DNA of 64,000 bases from Rheum nobile (GCA_027886185.1 WOAB01000476.1:3162001-3226000); one strand, 5' to 3'. Numbered from the stretch's first letter, positions 21,118-33,209 are shown. The notes: generated from the sequence alone by a model not told the origin. Numbers and translations: made by a program.

Positions 21118-22196
21118 TAGATGCCCTATTCCTAACAAAAGAGACCTGCTTAATAGGCTTTCTAACTCTAATATTTATTCAAAATTTGATATGAAGAGTG
21201 GATTTTGGCAAATCCAAATAGAAAACAAAGACATATACAAAACAGCCTTCACTGTCCCATTTGGACATTACGAATGGAATATAATGCTCTTTGGTTTAAA
21301 GAATGCCCCTTCTGAATTTCAGAGAATCATGAATGACATTTTTAATCCTTACTCAAAATTTACAATAGTCTACATTGACGATGTTCTTGTTTTATAGAAG
21401 AACACTTCAAACACCTTAACACCTTCTTATACATAATAGAAAAGAATGGTCTAGCTGTCTTTGCTTCTAAAATAAAACTGTTTCAAACACGAATTAGGTT
21501 TCTAGGTCATAATATTTATAATCAGACAATCAAGCCTATAAATAGAAGCATCAAATTCACTAACAAATTCCCAGATGAAATAAAAGATAAAAATCAACTA
21601 TAAAGATTCCTAGGATGTCTAAATTATATCTCGGACTTCTTCCCTAACCTTAGACAAATCTGTGCTCCACTATTTCAAAGACTCAAGAAAAATCCACCTG
21701 CCTGGACAACTGAACATTCCAAGGTTGTCCGACTTCTTAAAGAAAAGGTTAAATCCCTACCTTGTGCCAGTATCCCTCATCCCCCTGCTTTCATGATTGT
21801 AGAAACAAATGCCTCAAAATTAGGATTTGGTGGCATTCTTAAACAAAGACTACTTGATCAAACTAAAGAATCACTTGTTAGGTATTACTCTGGTGTCTGG
21901 ACCGGACCACAAAAGAATTACAGTACTGTCAAAAATGAAGTTTTATCTATTGTCTCTTGTATTTCCAAATTTCAAGATGATTTATATAATAAAGAATTTC
22001 TTCTTCGAGTAGATTGCCAGTCTGCTAAAGAAATTTTACAAAAGGATGTTCAAAACTTAGTTTCAAAACAGATTTTTGCTAGATGGAAAGCTATTGTTTC
22101 TGTATTCGATTTCAAAATAGAATTTATAAAAGGATAAAACAATTCCTTACCAGATTTTCTCACAAGAGAATTTTTACAGGGAAAAAACTGCTAAAT
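21118..22196 (+). pseudogene. Pararetrovirus reverse transcriptase and RNase H
   Basis: RT coding continues after the solo LTR. It shows the palm motif region FDMKSGFWQI (21187-21216) and the catalytic YIDD box (about 21373-21384) followed by a TAG at 21395-21397. The thumb and connection regions follow with a frame change, and a stop at 21601-21603. RNase H spans about 21785-22135, with a catalytic-type Asn/Asp start (IVETNASKLG, where the usual first Asp is Asn) and a VDCQSAKE block near 22010. The frame ends at 22135-22137. In caulimovirids this enzyme copies the pregenomic RNA into DNA. Stops, frame changes and the LTR insertion prevent a working product. Confidence 0.9.
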
Positions 22197-22208
22197 AAAG
22201 GAGTTTCC

Positions 22209-23324
22209 ATGAAGTTTTATAAAGACTTAAAAAGAGAAATTTATCGACAATGGCAGATCCCTTACCTTCATAAAACCATTGCTTCCTATAAAAGAAACCC
22301 TAATGTAAATATGTCGTTCAACGAACCTTTGATAGAAAATTTAAGAGAAGTCCTTGAAAAACAAACCAAGATTACGAATGAGCAGATTTTAGCCATTTTA
22401 AAAGAAAAAAAAAATCCCATTTTAAACCATATTTAAAGGCTCCTCTTTACCTGATTTTCCTACTAAGAAACAAAACTTATCTATGAAAGGTCATTTCAAA
22501 AGATGCAAAGACCAGCTTGAAAGAAGCCTTTGGATACCAGCATACAGGAAATTAATTGAGCTTGAAGGAAGAGCTGACCTTATTGAATTTTTGAAAGAAC
22601 CTTCTTACTCAGACCCTTTAACCACTCCTGGTTCTTCTTCTTTGATAGACACTGCCCAGACGGTTTCCCCATCTGGTTCTATGAATGGTGGCTTACTTTC
22701 GGAGCCACAAAAGACATTTACCCTGCTGAGATAAAAACAACATATAACTACTACCTTCTCCACTCTCAACAAAGACCTTTCACAAAAGCCCTTCGCTTCC
22801 ATCGTGACTTCGGTGTTGCATGGATCTTCTGTTGGACATACGAGACCCTACAAATACACCCTCAAGGCTTTCCTTTAACCCTTTGTAGATGCTTCAAGAT
22901 CAGATGGTGGGAAAATTATATCATTTCCACACTTACCATCGACAAAGTAAGAACAACCCTTCAACAAAAGATGCTAAAACCGACAGCCTCTCCTACAACA
23001 GTTATAGCAACAACCTCTACTCCTCCTTTGGCAAAGATCCCATCTCCTTCTATCCCAAAAGAACAACTACAACAATGGGAAGCATTCCAAGCATTTGAAA
23101 AGTTTTTGGCCCAAGGAAAACAAAGTTGGGCTGACAGTTGTGACAGTCCGGATCATACTCCACCCCCTTCTCCGGTAGACGATCCAGAACAGTTCGCCCA
23201 AGACAGTCCCAGTTATTTTCAAGCTCAGAAAATAAAAAAAGAAAAACAATGCAAGAAATTATGTTTTTATTTTGGGGGGTGTAATCTGTTTAAATTAGCT
23301 CCTTTGTACATTACGATACTCTGA
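22209..23324 (+). pseudogene. Pararetrovirus second ORF, function unknown
   Basis: This lies 12 bp after the RNase H segment, opening with ATG 22209. It is broken into three frames: 22209-22436, 22483-22734 and about 22662-23324. The middle part is Trp- and Tyr-rich (YEWW, WENYI blocks near 22680-22920). The end is Pro/Ser-rich and acidic, with HTPPPSPVDDPEQ at about 23155. A second ORF of unknown function downstream of the polyprotein is known in florendovirus-type endogenous viruses, and order and position fit that. I cannot assign a biochemical role. Confidence 0.6.
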
Positions 23325-23995
23325 AAAGAGCCCATCAAGAAAAGGCCAAAAAATATAGAAAGCCCACGAAAGAACAAAAGCCCAAGAAGAACAAGTTCAA
23401 GAAGAACAAAAGCCCAAGAAGAACAAGCCCAAGAAAAACAAAAGACTCCACTTGCAGCAACGAACAAAAGGACTCCACTTGCAGCAACAGACAAAAGGAC
23501 TCCACTCAAAGACTCCACTTGCAGCAAAATCTCCACTCACATCAGAGACCTCACTGACGGACAACAGCTCCACTCACAATAGAAAAACCACTTGTGATAC
23601 TACAGTTCTAAAAACTTGTACGAACAAAGAATGTTGCACCCCTCTCTTTCCCTATAAATAGACAAGCCCTCATTTGTTTAGAGGCATCATAATTTTCACT
23701 CTCATGTGTTGAGAAACTCTCTCAAAAATCCCCTTAGCTATAAGCCTTCCTTTGAAGTTCTTTGAAGCTTTTCAAGATCCTTTCGAAGTTTTACAACAAT
23801 AGTCGTGTACAGCAGTTTGTAAGTCTTCCGTTTGTTCTTATAAAAGTTTATTAAACAGTTCATATTTCTCTCCCTACTTTCATGCACAAAATTACTATTC
23901 AAAAAAGTCACTGTTCATTTTACTATTCACGCGGTAAACCAGTATTTTACTATTCACGCAATTTCTACTTCTATGAGAAACCTGGGTTTCCAATA
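23325..23995 (+). promoter_or_regulatory. Pararetrovirus pregenomic promoter-like region and leader
   Basis: A repeat of GACTCCACTTGCAGCAA stands at 23444, 23471 and 23510, after an AAGCCCAAGAAGAACAA repeat (23375-23440). A TGACG (as-1-type) element is at 23554-23558. A TATA box, TATAAATA, is at 23653-23660, followed by a CTCTC-rich leader (about 23690-23760). The arrangement parallels caulimovirus pregenomic RNA promoters: enhancer repeats, as-1 site, TATA, long leader. The leader has repeats of TTTACTATTCACGC (23920-23965). No primer-binding site was recognised before the sequence is cut by an LTR fragment. Confidence 0.6.
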
Positions 23996-24075
23996 TTGTA
24001 AGTCTTGGGTGATTTCGGATATGCATTCCGAGGTCACTGACGATAATATTCCTAAGGTATTTTAGGGGTGTTACA
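23996..24075 (+). mobile_element. 3' end fragment of the same LTR family
   Basis: About 80 bp match the last part of the outer LTR (compare 21035-21117). The shared blocks are TAAGTCTTGGGTGA, CCGAGGTCACTGACG and GGGGTGTTACA at the end. Only the terminus is present, so the LTR is truncated, and the viral leader is cut at this point. Confidence 0.7.
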
Positions 24076-24828
24076 GATTCGGGGGTCGATTTGATCTTTT
24101 TGGGGCTCTTGGTTCAGACAGCAGCCATCCTTTAGATAGGGAAGAAGAATCATGGTGGATATTTGGGTAAGGGAGACTGGAATGAGGGATGGGGATCAAT
24201 TTTTTGTTGGCAGCAATTTTTGGGAGGGTATGAGATCGAAGATTGAGGGCGGCGTAAAGGGAGGGTTTTAGGGTTTTCGGCTTCCGTGTTTAACATTGTT
24301 AGCAACTTGATATAATCGTATCTTTATTGATCCTTCGTACATATTTTCTCAATATATACATATACTAAAGCCATAATTATCTCTCCTACGTGTCACTCTC
24401 TCAAATATGACACATCTTTTTTTTAAAAAAATATTTACCTATTCACTCTTCCCTTATTTTAGAATTTACTATTTATACAAATTTCTTTTCATTAATTACC
24501 AACTAAATATCTTCCATTATATAATAATAGATTCCCTTCCTCAAAAGATATTCAAAATTTTAACTATGTTTATTATATTGAATATAATAATTTAATATAA
24601 TATTATATAATAATTTTTCTTCATTTAATATTATTATATGTTCAATTGACAATCGATTTTTTTTTAAACCAAAATTAACTTTGGAATATGTTTAAAGATA
24701 CCAAATCTGAACATATATTAATATCTAAAAGTTTTTGGATTATAGTATCTATATATATAGACTAAGTTAATTTTGTTATCTATATACTAATTTGGCCGGA
24801 TTTGGTATCCCAAAGTGTCTATATACTA
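24076..24828. other. Unassigned, then Helitron-like AT-rich sequence
   Basis: 24076-24300 is G-rich, non-coding and unrecognised. From 24345 the sequence has the form of Helitron 5' regions (CTAAAGCC...CTACGTGTCACTCTCTC) and continues AT-rich. The small ORF at 24407-24595 is low complexity. Confidence 0.4.
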
Positions 24829-25099
24829 CTCCCTCCGTTCACTTTTAGATGTCCTTTTAGCCTTTAAATTTTATTCATAAATATTTATCATTCTAGGATT
24901 TCAAGGTAATTTATCACATATAAATCATGAAATTTGTATTGAAACTTGATAATATTGATTATTTTCTCTTCATCTATTAGTTCTAAAGGGTGGTGGGTGT
25001 TTAAACTGAGTAAAAAATTATATTTTCAAAACATATTCAATGACTTTCTTAATATATGTGCAAAACTCTAAAAGGACAAATAAAAGTGAACGGATGGAG
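24829..25099. mobile_element. Stowaway MITE (271 bp)
   Basis: The inverted ends are CTCCCTCCGTTCACTTTTA at 24829 and, on the minus strand from 25099, CTCCATCCGTTCACTTTTA. TA flanks both ends (24827-24828 and 25100-25101). It is non-coding. The terminal CTCCCTC and TA duplication match the mariner element at 8532-12951, which is the type of transposase that mobilises Stowaway MITEs. Confidence 0.9.
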
Positions 25100-25645
25100 T
25101 AATACTTAAGCCCTTCTTCTCTTAATATATGTCACCCTTAAAGATATGCCACATCGTCAAAAATAATATTTATTTACCTCTTCACCCTTCTAACTTTTTT
25201 ATAAATTACGTTATATTTTATTTACACAAATTTCTTTAGTTATCAAATAATATTTTTTAATCTATCTTTATATCTTTTTCAAATATGATAAGATACACCT
25301 AAAGTCAAAAAATTAGTTTTGCTGTGTCTTTGTATCTCTTAAGAGTTAAGACCCATCAAATATATGTGGGTGCGTAAGGAAATTTTTATGGTTCAACTTA
25401 GCCGTGATACAAAAACACTTGCTATAGCCTATTTTTCTTATTAAAATTAAATATAAAATTAGGACCTATATAAGGAATCAAATATATCTCGTGGTCCAAC
25501 TTCATTTAATTTGATGGAAATAAAATTAGTACTGGCTTAGTTCCCATGCCTTACACGAATTTGTTTATCACGAAATTTGTATATCGAATTAAGATTAAGA
25601 CAAAAAACTTATATAGAAATTATATTGTAATTAATATAGAAATAT
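25100..25645. other. AT-rich Helitron-like sequence, no gene
   Basis: This continues the Helitron-like block interrupted by the Stowaway element (CTTAAGCCCTTCTTCTC...ATATGTCACCC). No coding region or RNA gene is seen. Confidence 0.4.
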
Positions 25646-26453
25646 AGTAAACGGATCTGGTGAAAACTGTTCTTAAAATGAGAGCTTCTCTTAAAATGCG
25701 AACTAGTCTTGTCCACCAAGTTATATAAATTTGTGCACCAAAGTCTGCAGAAAAGTGCACCAAAACATGTGAAGTTGTGCACCCGAATTTTATTGAGTAA
25801 TGAACTTGTTTTTTTTTTCTAAGTGCAATAGCAGTGCACAATAGTTACACCAAGTTCTACGAGTTTGTGCACCAAAGTCTGTTGAAAAGTGCACCATAAT
25901 ATGTTGAATTGTGCACCCGATTTTTATTAAGTAGTACACTTGTATTTTTTTAAATACAATGGAGTGCACAAACACATGACCCTTCTCAGTGCACAAACAC
26001 ATGAACTGTGGTGCACATTTATTTATGACATGGTGCACTTGTATTTTATTTAATTGTACACTTGTATTTTATTTGAATGGCACACAATTATTTCCAACAT
26101 GGTGCACAAGTTATCATAACATGGTGCACATCCAAAATGGTGCACAAGCAAGTGCACTGACCGGTCAAGGGTCGGTCAACACCGGTCAACGGTCGGTCAA
26201 CGTTAGTCAACACCGGTCAATGACAGGTCAACGTCGATCAATGGTGGTCAACGCCGGAGTTTCGATGGGTCAATGGGGAGACCAGATGTGCACTTACGTA
26301 GTGCATAATTATGCACCCAAATATGTGTGCATGAGATTGCCAGTGCATTGTGTACTTTCTCTCCCTTGTGCACCTTGTTGCACAGACTTGTGCACTAGTT
26401 CGCATTTTAAGAGAGTTCTCATTTTAAGAAGTGTTCTTATCAGATCCGCATCC
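25646..26453. mobile_element. Mutator-type MITE (808 bp) with GTGCAC repeats
   Basis: The inverted ends extend about 60 bp: the left side has CGGATCTGGTGAAAAC, TTCTTAAAATGAGAG and CTTAAAATGCGAACTAG, and the right side has the complement of each. The 9-bp target duplication TAGAAATAT is exact (25637-25645 and 26454-26462), the Mutator signature. The interior is packed with GTGCAC/TTGTGCACC words and has a CGGTCAAC cluster (26160-26265). ORFs across it are translations of these repeats and are not genes. Confidence 0.9.
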
Positions 26454-26462
26454 TAGAAATAT

Positions 26463-29036
26463 ATATATGTAATGATTAATAATTAAAATTTAAGATTAGT
26501 TAAAGAAAGAGAAGAAGAAGAAATATTGAACCTAAAAGAAGAATACTTTTTTGATGAAATTGGAAAGAAATTCACTCGAAAACGAAGTTGGACGGAAATA
26601 AAATATTATTTTTAATTTAATTTAGTTTTAAAAATAGTGTTACAAAGATGAGATTAGCAATTGGGACGACTCTCGTCACACAATTTCGAAGAATGTGATT
26701 CATTTGTTTTTACTTCTAGAAGAAAGAGATTTATTTTAAATTAAATTATGAATTGTGTGAATTGTTTCTATTTAAATTAGGAAATGTGTAATTGATTTGT
26801 ATAGTATATTAGAAAATAATAAAATATTTGGTATATATTTTGAGGTTTAAAAGAGTGAAATAATATCTTCAAAGTATTTATGGAAGAAAGTAGGTTACGG
26901 AAATAATTGTGTGATTCTTATTTTTCGAAATTTTCCTAATCAAGGTACTATATTTAGTATAAATTAGAAAACATGTGGTTTGTTTTTATCTTAATTAGAA
27001 ATTGTGTGATTTGTTATTGATTTGTATGGTAGAATTGGAAGGGATTAAATATATATGCTATATATTTTGAGGTTTAAAAATAGGTAAAATAATAAGAAAA
27101 TGACATGTGGTGAAAACGAAAGTAGGGATGTCATGTGGCGAAAATTCTTTTTGGTTTTGTGTATATATATAGTAGATTGTTCTTTTATTAATTAGTGTTT
27201 AGTTGTGGAAATAGGATAAAGATATTATATATAATTATATTGAGTTTTGGAGAAAAAAATTTGAAGATTGTGTATTTGATTCATTCTGAATTTTGGTTTT
27301 ATTCATTAGTGTTTAGTTTTGGAAATAGGATAAAGATATTATATATAGCTATACTGAATTTTGATTTTTTTTGAGAAAATGCCAAGTGGCAGAATTAATA
27401 TGAGTGTGTCATGTGGCAAAAAGAGGTTGTAGGCTTAATAAGGGGGTGTCGTGTGTTATAGAAAAGTTTTGGTTCAATAAATATATAGTAGATTAGGAAA
27501 TATACAAAGAATCTACTATATAATTACTAAAACAAAACACCCACTAAGCCACATGGCACTCCCACAATAAACCAAAACTTTTTTGCCACATGTCGTCACG
27601 GTATTGATTTTGACATATGGTAACATGTGATTTTTTTTTATATTTGAATTTAAAATTATAAATCTGGAATATCTAACGGTTACCATAAATTAAAGATTAA
27701 TCATAATAAGTTTATATTACAACTATTTCCTTAATTAATTGATTGACCAAATTAAAGATTATCTAATCATTGTCATCGGCACATAAGTATTGAATTTGCT
27801 TAATGTAGAACATTTAATTAATTAATTGATGGACCAAATTTAGTATGACATTTATCATTTTGATACCCATGAACGATGAAAGGAAGCAAATAATTTACAT
27901 TCATATATTCAATTGTAAAAATCTATTATTTATATATTTTAAAGCAGAAGCTTAAAATATACGTGTCAGTTTCAGTTTAATTCGTCTATGTGTCGTTACC
28001 ACGTTCAATTCGTCTATGTTTGTCACCACGTTCAATTCGCCTACATGTCAGCCTCTGAGCTATGTCACCTCACCCGCCACATTATTTGCCATGTAATCGA
28101 ATATCTTATCTTATTGTTTATTTTCATAACTATTTAAAGCTATATAATAATTATATCATTTCTTATCTTATTTTTGAATTTTTATCATAACTATTAATCT
28201 TATCTTATCTTATTGTTTCCATAATTATTTAAAACTAAATAATAATTTTATCCTTTCTTATCTTATTATCGAAGTTTTACCATAATTATTTAAAGCTAAA
28301 TAATATTGACAATATAAAACTTTATCTTATTATATGAGTTTTTTAAAAAAGTAAATTCTATTTTGTTAATAAAAAATATTTATGATTTTAAAACTAATAA
28401 ATCCATAACTATATATATACTAATCTACTATATAATTACTAAAGCATAATACCCACTGCGTTAGGTGGCATCCCCAGAATAAGCACAAATTTTACGCTAT
28501 CACGTGGTGTTACGGTATTGAATTGGACAAGTGACAACCTGTGGGTTTTTTAGATTTGTTTTAAAAGTAAAAAATTTACAGTAATCGAATCCTCCACTTG
28601 CCATATGAATATTATTTACAATAAAATCTTTCTAAAATGTACAACAAAATATTTTGTAATATTTGATTATCTTTTTCCAATACTGACCATAGAATATTCT
28701 GTAATATTTGTTTATATACTATAGAAATAAATCTGCAATATTTTTAACATTAATTTTTTAAAGAAAAGTATTGAAAAAATGTCATGTGAAAAAATGAATA
28801 TGAGTGTGACATATGGCATAAGAAATTTATAGGCTTAGTAAAGAGTGTCATGTGGAATAGAATGGTTTTAATTTAGTATATATATAGTATTAAAAGGCTA
28901 TGCATACCATATGTATATTTTAATAATTCATTTTTTTCAAAACATAACACAAAATATTCTCTACCATATATTACTTATGTACTTAAATAAATCTATAATA
29001 TTGTTAACATAAACTCTTTCCAAAAAATTTCAAGAA
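26463..29036. mobile_element. Nest of Helitron-like ends, AT-rich, non-coding
   Basis: Helitron-type 5' ends ATCTACTATAT(A/G)... followed by CTAAA and CCACATGGCACTC blocks occur on the plus strand at 27512 and 28424. They occur on the minus strand ending at 27176 and 27492. The pair at 27492/27512 is back to back, 20 bp apart. No CTAG-ended hairpin terminus is visible for these copies, so they are truncated or merged. No ORF is supported. Confidence 0.55.
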
Positions 29037-30247
29037 TCTACTATATGTATACTAAACAAGAACCCAATTATGTCACATGGCACTCTCTTATTAAAATCGT
29101 CACATGACACTCTCTCATTAAAACTGTCACGTCATTTAATGTTTTTTTATAAAAAATTTAAAATAAATTTAATTATAAATCAAAGACTGATATCCTAAAC
29201 CTAACACTCATTTTTCCTAATTTAAATACAAATCAAGCAGAAATATTACAAGTTAATCACAAAGATTATACATCAAAAAATTACAAATTATATAAAAATC
29301 CAAAATTTTCTAATTATAGCACAAAGATCAATTCATGATTATGAAGGAAAATCATGATTACTACAAGAAGAATAAGGCAAGAAAGAAAGAGAAACATATT
29401 TTGGGTGTTAATTGCATTTCCATGTCTTAAAGTTTGTCATTGAAATATTGACCAGTCTTCGAGTTATGTAATGGTTGATAACCACGCAGCTCGACAATCA
29501 TGTCATACAAGGAAGAATTATTTTAACTATAATATTAGATATACAGTTTTGAATCCTCGCATGCTCATGTCACAGTCAGACACTTCATACCCATTCAAGT
29601 TTCAACGAAGACAACTTCTCTTGAGTGTCTGTTTTGCTATGATAATAAACAATAGCCAAAGCCAATCTCTTATAAATGTCGGTTTGTATCTTCCTCGCCA
29701 TGTTTTCACTCATGGTCAGTTTTATGTTGCATTACTCACGGTCAGTTTTATGTTGCATCATCAAGAGTTACTAGCAAGAAAGGTTTGAAGATTTTGATAT
29801 GGGACAAAAACAAAAAAAGATCTAATACTACTACCAATGTAGTATACAACGAAGTTTTTCATAATTTGTAGCAATTTTGAACATCTTACGAGATTTTATG
29901 TTTATAGTTTTATTTTTATGTATTAGATAAACATTTTGATTATGCTTTATCGTTTTAGTAGTATAGATGTTAGGGATGTGACTATCCACGTTTCAAAACA
30001 ACTTAGCCAATTTTACTATTAATAAAGTTATGGAGAGTTTCGTCTCTCTTTCGATAATGTATTTTGTTAATCTCTTCAATATTTTGTATTCAATTAGTCA
30101 TTTTTCTACATTAGCATTCATCTACTTTTATAATAGTCACTACTTATATATTTCTATATCAATTAAATATATGATTTTTATATACTATTTTTTTTAAATA
30201 TAAGAAAAAATAAACAAATCCCGTGCAAGGCACGGGTATTACACTAG
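29037..30247 (+). mobile_element. Bounded Helitron, deletion derivative (1.2 kb)
   Basis: It starts TCTACTATATGTATACTAAA at 29037 after an A, and ends with the hairpin CCCGTGCAAGGCACGGG (30220-30236) and CTAG (30244-30247) before a T. These are the classic TC start, 3' hairpin and CTRR end with A/T insertion, and no target duplication is expected. Inside lies the decayed C-terminus of the Helitron helicase, so it derives from an autonomous element. The tandem duplication at 29938 cuts through it, and the copy at 36172-36199 has only the 3' end. Confidence 0.85.
29440..29830 (+). pseudogene. Helitron Pif1-type helicase, C-terminal remnant
   Basis: The frame at 29471-29788 reads through sequence typical of the end of plant Helitron helicases (SYPFKFQRRQ, SVCFAMIIN, VGLYLPRHVFTHGQ). 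The Q in the usual NKSQGQ block is kept in the form NNSQSQS. A 24-bp direct duplication, TCA(T/C)GGTCAGTTTTATGTTGCAT at 29711 and 29739, then shifts the frame; the expected ending (RVTSKKGLKILI-like) lies in another frame up to about 29815. The Rep domain and the helicase Walker motifs are absent. Confidence 0.8.
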
Positions 30248-33209
30248 TTGATATTACTAAGACATTATCATCACATATTATTTCGGTGGAATTCTAGATG
30301 ATACATATTATTTTATGACTATATTACCTAAAGTGTTTTTATCTCTTTTAATTGAATCAATTATATGAAATTTATAATTTACATCTATATACATAAATTA
30401 AAGCCCTTCTAATCTCTTTTACGTGTCACCCTCTTAAGTATGCTTCATTATTAAAGGATTTATCCATTTACCTATTCACCCTTCTACTATTTTACAATTT
30501 ACTTTATCTTTTGTCTATACAAATTTTCTTAATTGTCAACCAAGTATCTCCCGTTACATATAATAATAGATTACGTGCCTCTAAACATATCACAACTTTT
30601 AATTGCGTTCATTTCCTTAATTACCAACCAAATATCTCTCATTCCATATAATAATAGATTACTTTCCTTAATACATATTCCGAACTTTTAATTATGTTCA
30701 TTATATTGAACCATAATAATTGTCTTATTCATATAATATACATATTTTACATATTTGTCTTATTCATATAATGAAAATAAATCATATAAAGTGAGAACAA
30801 ATTACTTTCCATTAAACATACCCGAACTTTTAATAATTTTCATTATATCGAACCTTTATAATTATCTTATTCATACATATTTTACATATCACACCATAAT
30901 AATTGTCTTATTCATATAATATACATATTTTACATAATTGTCTTATTCATATATGAAAATAAATTATATAAAGTAAGAATAGATTACTTTCCTATAAACA
31001 TATTGGAACTTTTAATTATTTTCATTATATTTAAAATAATAATTTAATATAACATTAATATAATAAAATTTCCTTATTCAATATTATTATATACCAAACC
31101 CGAATGAACTTATCATGAAGTTGTATTACCAACCACTGATATGTTCAATGTTAAATAGGAGATCGAAAGTTGATTTTTTTTACCAAAATTAACTTATTAT
31201 ATGATTAAATACCAAACTGAATTAGTAGATGTATTAATGACAAATTTCATTTTTTTCCGTTTGATATAAATACACAAGTTTAGGTCTCATTGTTCTCACC
31301 TTATTATTCTTCCAATCAAGAATTTATTTTTCAAAACATTAGCTTATTCTCTTGCATATTCACTAAAGCTTTTTATGCTTATTATCTTTATCTATATAGT
31401 ATAACTAAAGTCATTAGTATATTTTCTATGTGTCAACCTAAGAGGAATGCTACATCACTAGTTTAAATTGTTCATATACCTATTCACCCTTCTAATTTTC
31501 TACAAATTAATCTTTTATGACCACATATTCTCTTATCTACCAAACAAAATATCATCCATATATTATAATATTTGACTAGCAAGATTGTAAAGTAAATAAG
31601 GCAGATATACATTAAGTTGTCCAAATTAAATCTCACATATCAACCTAGCCATGATATATTCTTATTAACAAAATAAATGAATATTAATACTTGATTTAAG
31701 TTATAGTGTAAGATTATATAGTATGTCATTCTTCTCCATTCCTTAACTATCTCGATGATATTTCTTTTCTTATCTATTTTAATGAGTATTAATATTGGAC
31801 TTAAGTTATAGTATTTATTAGGTTATAAAATATGTCATTCTTGTCCATTCCCTAGCTATCTTGGTGATTCCAAAAGAGTATAACATTCGTTGTCTAATCA
31901 ATTTATTATCGTGTTAATTTCTTAATTAGGTGATGAGGGTCCACAATTTTCCTTATTTATTTTCTAGCAAATGTTTTCCCTTAATAATCATAATGAATTG
32001 CAAAAAATAGAGTTAATTCTTTCATGGATGGAAAATGCTTTTTTTAAAAACAATAAAGAACTTAAAAAGTATGCAATGATATTGAAAGTCTACTAATGCA
32101 ATATTGGTCATATAGAGTTTGTAACTAATATAATATATAAATGATGGTCCACAATCTTAAAAAGTATGCATTGATATTGAAAATCTTAAAAATAGTGTAT
32201 GGTATTATTAAAGAGTCTCTTCATATAAGATATGTAACTTTGGATTGAAATTTATATGATATAATACTATCAAATCATGTGCAAGAATATCAATATAATT
32301 AATTAGGAGGAGATATATTGCCTTAGTCAACTTATAATTTAATATTGCCTTAGGTGAAAAATTATGGAAATGATACTTGGAAAGTGATGAGATGTCATGT
32401 TGTAGGATGTACATGTGATATTAAATTCTTTATTTACACAGTAAAAAGAAAATCGTTTAATCTCAATATACTAAAATAAGCATTTACAATATTATATATT
32501 GAAAAGGAAACCAAATCATATCAAAGTTATTAAACATAATAAAAAATAAAATAATAAGATGATAACACATGGTAGAACATAGGATGAACATGTGGAAGTA
32601 GTTGTCGTGGCTTAATATGGTGATGAAATGTGGTCTCAATTCTCGCTGCTTTAGTATTATGTAGTAGATTAGGAAATATATAAAGAGGGTGATATTACTA
32701 AGACAATTTATTCAGTAATTGATATTATTTTCAATGATCTGCATATATACCCTCTTTGAGAAACGCAATTGCAAAAATACTGATCTTCTGTTGCAAATGC
32801 AAGGATACACCATGTGGGGTATTTTTGCAAATTAATAAATCTTTCTTTTAAATAAAAAATTAAGTAAAATCAAGAAAATTCATGAAAGAAAAAGGAAATA
32901 AAAAACAAAAAAAACACAAAATCATTGTTTATTATTTCCCTCCAAAATTACACAAATTTTCCCTCCCAAACTACACAATTTTCCCTCCCAAAGTACACAA
33001 CTTTTCCTTCAAAGTACAACCCAATTATTTTTTTATCAAATTCCTCTTTCTATTTCTAGATTTCATCTGCCAATTATTGATCTTGAACCCAAATCAACTC
33101 AAATTCATTTCCTTGTCTAGATTTCCAAATTCATCTGTCGATTATTGATCTTCAACGTTTTGCCAATTATTTTCCTCTTTCCTTTTATAGATTTCCAAAG
33201 TACACAATT
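30248..33209. other. AT-rich non-coding DNA with Helitron-like ends
   Basis: This holds no supported gene. Helitron-like 5' blocks occur near 30390 and 31397 (CTATATA...CTAAAG...GTGTCA). A minus-strand end, AGTAGA, is at 32663-32668. TGATATTACTAAGACA occurs just inside 30249 and again at 32691. The small ORFs at 32208-32414 and 32882-33148 are AT-rich chance frames. The same content recurs at 36200-39161. Confidence 0.45.

Noticed and set aside
25790..26456. ORF of 155 aa with Cys/His-rich translation (25989-26456)
   Set aside because: Cys and His come from the GTGCAC repeats of a MITE; the frame crosses the inverted terminus and has no family signature.
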